From Cyanobacteria bacterium UBA11153 (GTDB lineage Bacteria; Cyanobacteriota; Cyanobacteriia; Cyanobacteriales; Coleofasciculaceae): DNA of 14,877 nt. The DNA lies in contig DOIX01000110.1 of NCBI GenBank assembly GCA_003511885.1, positions 1 through 14,877 of the forward strand, given 5' to 3'. The position numbers and the translations under genes were made by a program. The notes below the pieces were generated by a model, which was not told the DNA's origin, ran no database searches, and saw only the letters and a program-made list of their open reading frames with translations. Within the stretch, counting starts at the first letter, position 1. Every line of letters begins with the position of its first letter. This document shows positions 13,726 to 14,877 of the stretch, in pieces.

Positions 13726-14628
13726 ATGTTACATCCGATTTCCCCTCCCCAAAAAACGCTCCCAACGATGTACGATCTCAAGAGTGAAGATCCAGAGGAA
13801 CCAGGAGTGCCTGACGAATATCATAATCTACAATCACAATTCTTGAGCCGTGTCTTTCGTTCTCCTTTATATCCTCCCCATCGAGTCTTTAGCAGCGGTG
13901 ACCTTAATCTCTATTACGATCTAAATCATACCCAATGGTATAAACGTCCCGATTGGTTTCTCGTGGTTGGTGTTTCTCGTCTCTATGAGGAAAGTGAATT
14001 AAGATCGAGTTATGTAGTTTGGCAAGAAGGTGTTAATCCATTCGTCGTAGTTGAATTCTTATCTCCGGCTACAGAAAAAGAAGATTTGGGACAAAATATC
14101 TCCTTAAGTACCAAAGAATCTAGTTCAATTCCAACTCAGGATAATGGAAAACAGCAATCTTCTTCAGAAACACCACCTGTTAAATGGGAAGTCTACGAGA
14201 AAATTTTGCAAGTACCCTATTATATTGTCTTCAGTCGCTATACCAACGTTATACGTTTCTTTAAATTAGTAGGGGGACGTTATCAAGAACAAGAATTAGA
14301 CGCAAATAATCCTCGTGTTTGGATGCCGGAATTAGAGGTAGGATTGGGTTTATGGTTGGGGGAATATGAAGGGGTTACTCGTCTGTGGTTGCGCTGGTAT
14401 GATGGGGCAGGAAATTGGATTCCCACAGATACAGATTTAGAACGTCAAGAAAAGGAGAGGGAACGTCAAGAAAAGGAAGAGGCTCTTTTGCAAGTAGAGC
14501 GAGTTCAAGCTCAATTATCTCAGGTAGTCTTGAATCTGTGGCAACAGGGAATGACTGTGGAAGAGGTGGTAAAAATAACTGGGTTGTCCAAAGCAGAGGT
14601 GGAGAATGCGATCGCAAATAACTATTAG
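13726..14628 (+). CDS. Uma2 family (DUF820) putative PD-(D/E)XK nuclease-like protein
   Basis: Uma2/DUF820 proteins are very numerous in cyanobacteria and have a restriction-endonuclease-like fold; their role is not settled. This one has 300 residues. The core shows RPDWFLVV (Asp76), VVEFLSPATEKED (Glu110) and KWEVYEKILQVPYYIVFSR (from 153), which match the D...E-x-S and Lys/Tyr positions of the family. Residues about 122-152 form a Ser/Gln-rich insertion between these last two motifs, longer than in typical members. After the core comes a charged coiled coil (about 238-266) with a duplicated ERQEKE unit, then a short helix-turn-helix-like end (LNLWQQGMTVEEVVKITGLS). This tail is common in cyanobacterial Uma2 and Rpn/PD-(D/E)XK proteins. 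The ATG at 13726 was chosen; an ATG 14 codons later would also keep the core. It is divergent from the amidase gene. Confidence 0.85.
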   Translation: MLHPISPPQKTLPTMYDLKSEDPEEPGVPDEYHNLQSQFLSRVFRSPLYPPHRVFSSGDLNLYYDLNHTQWYKRPDWFLVVGVSRLYEESELRSSYVVWQEGVNPFVVVEFLSPATEKEDLGQNISLSTKESSSIPTQDNGKQQSSSETPPVKWEVYEKILQVPYYIVFSRYTNVIRFFKLVGGRYQEQELDANNPRVWMPELEVGLGLWLGEYEGVTRLWLRWYDGAGNWIPTDTDLERQEKERERQEKEEALLQVERVQAQLSQVVLNLWQQGMTVEEVVKITGLSKAEVENAIANNY

Positions 14629-14877
14629 ACATCTCCAAAAAACATTGGATTAATTTGTAGTACTTTGTAGGAGCGTCAGCGTGGCGAAGCCTAGCGTGGC
14701 GTTAGCCTACCTGAGTTTGACGAAAGAGCAGAAGCTGAAAGCCACTAAACAAGAGCTTTTCAGCATTTTTAAATCAAATCTCTTAGGTAAGAAATCGATA
14801 TTACGAGCGGAATACGTGGTAACTATCATGAAAAAAGTCAAGGGAAAAAACTGAACTCCGTTGGCGATCGCGAAGCG
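14629..14877. other. Terminal spacer with repeat DNA and a possible short frame
   Basis: After the Uma2 stop comes a cyanobacterial-type repeat bounded by GTAGG (14667-14671) and CCTAC (14706-14710), containing AGCGTGGCG twice (14678-14686 and 14693-14701). A frame open from 14654 to a TGA at 14852-14854 runs through this repeat into a lysine-rich segment. A HIP1 octamer lies at about 14864. No recognised gene is present before the window ends. Confidence 0.45.

Overview
The window comes from a cyanobacterium, most likely a filamentous one. It carries carboxysome shell genes (ccmK3, ccmK4), the cyanophycin storage genes (cphA, cphB), a cyanobacterial DUF1517 protein and a Uma2-family gene. 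The octamer GCGATCGC (HIP1) occurs at least 13 times, against about 0.2 expected by chance. The intergenic DNA is full of the palindromic and heptanucleotide repeats typical of these genomes. No rRNA, tRNA, CRISPR array or insertion-sequence transposase was seen.

Layout, left to right: the 3' end of an unrecognised gene (+, to 299); a repeat-bearing spacer; a PcrA/UvrD-type helicase gene (-, 645-3815) interrupted in frame by a 276-residue intein at helicase motif III; a spacer with ten heptanucleotide repeats and a terminator hairpin; cphA (-, 4082-6760); a 594-bp spacer with an unusual set of palindromes and hairpins; cphB (-, 7355-8170); a divergent spacer; trmD (+, 8559-9263); a membrane-anchored DUF1517 protein (+, 9561-10877); ccmK3 (+, 11051-11362) and ccmK4 (+, 11710-12054) separated by a repeat-rich 347-bp gap; a convergent amidase-glucosaminidase gene (-, 12168-13523); and a divergent Uma2-family gene (+, 13726-14628), followed by repeat DNA and a possible short reading frame.

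Two functional pairs stand out. CphA makes the nitrogen reserve polymer cyanophycin from Asp and Arg, and CphB breaks it down to beta-Asp-Arg dipeptides. CcmK3 and CcmK4 are minor hexameric shell proteins of the beta-carboxysome, encoded here as a satellite locus without the rest of the ccm cluster. The other genes are single-gene housekeeping or accessory functions.

The most notable element is the helicase intein. It splits the GDxDQ/SIY motif and has clear splicing blocks. In place of a visible LAGLIDADG endonuclease it carries a compact domain that I read, by inference, as GIY-YIG-like. Other points worth checking are a Glu at the proposed catalytic Asp position of TrmD, a Gln where a zinc-binding His is expected in the amidase, and the palindrome cluster between cphB and cphA. 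I did not find a clear multi-gene system that is new.
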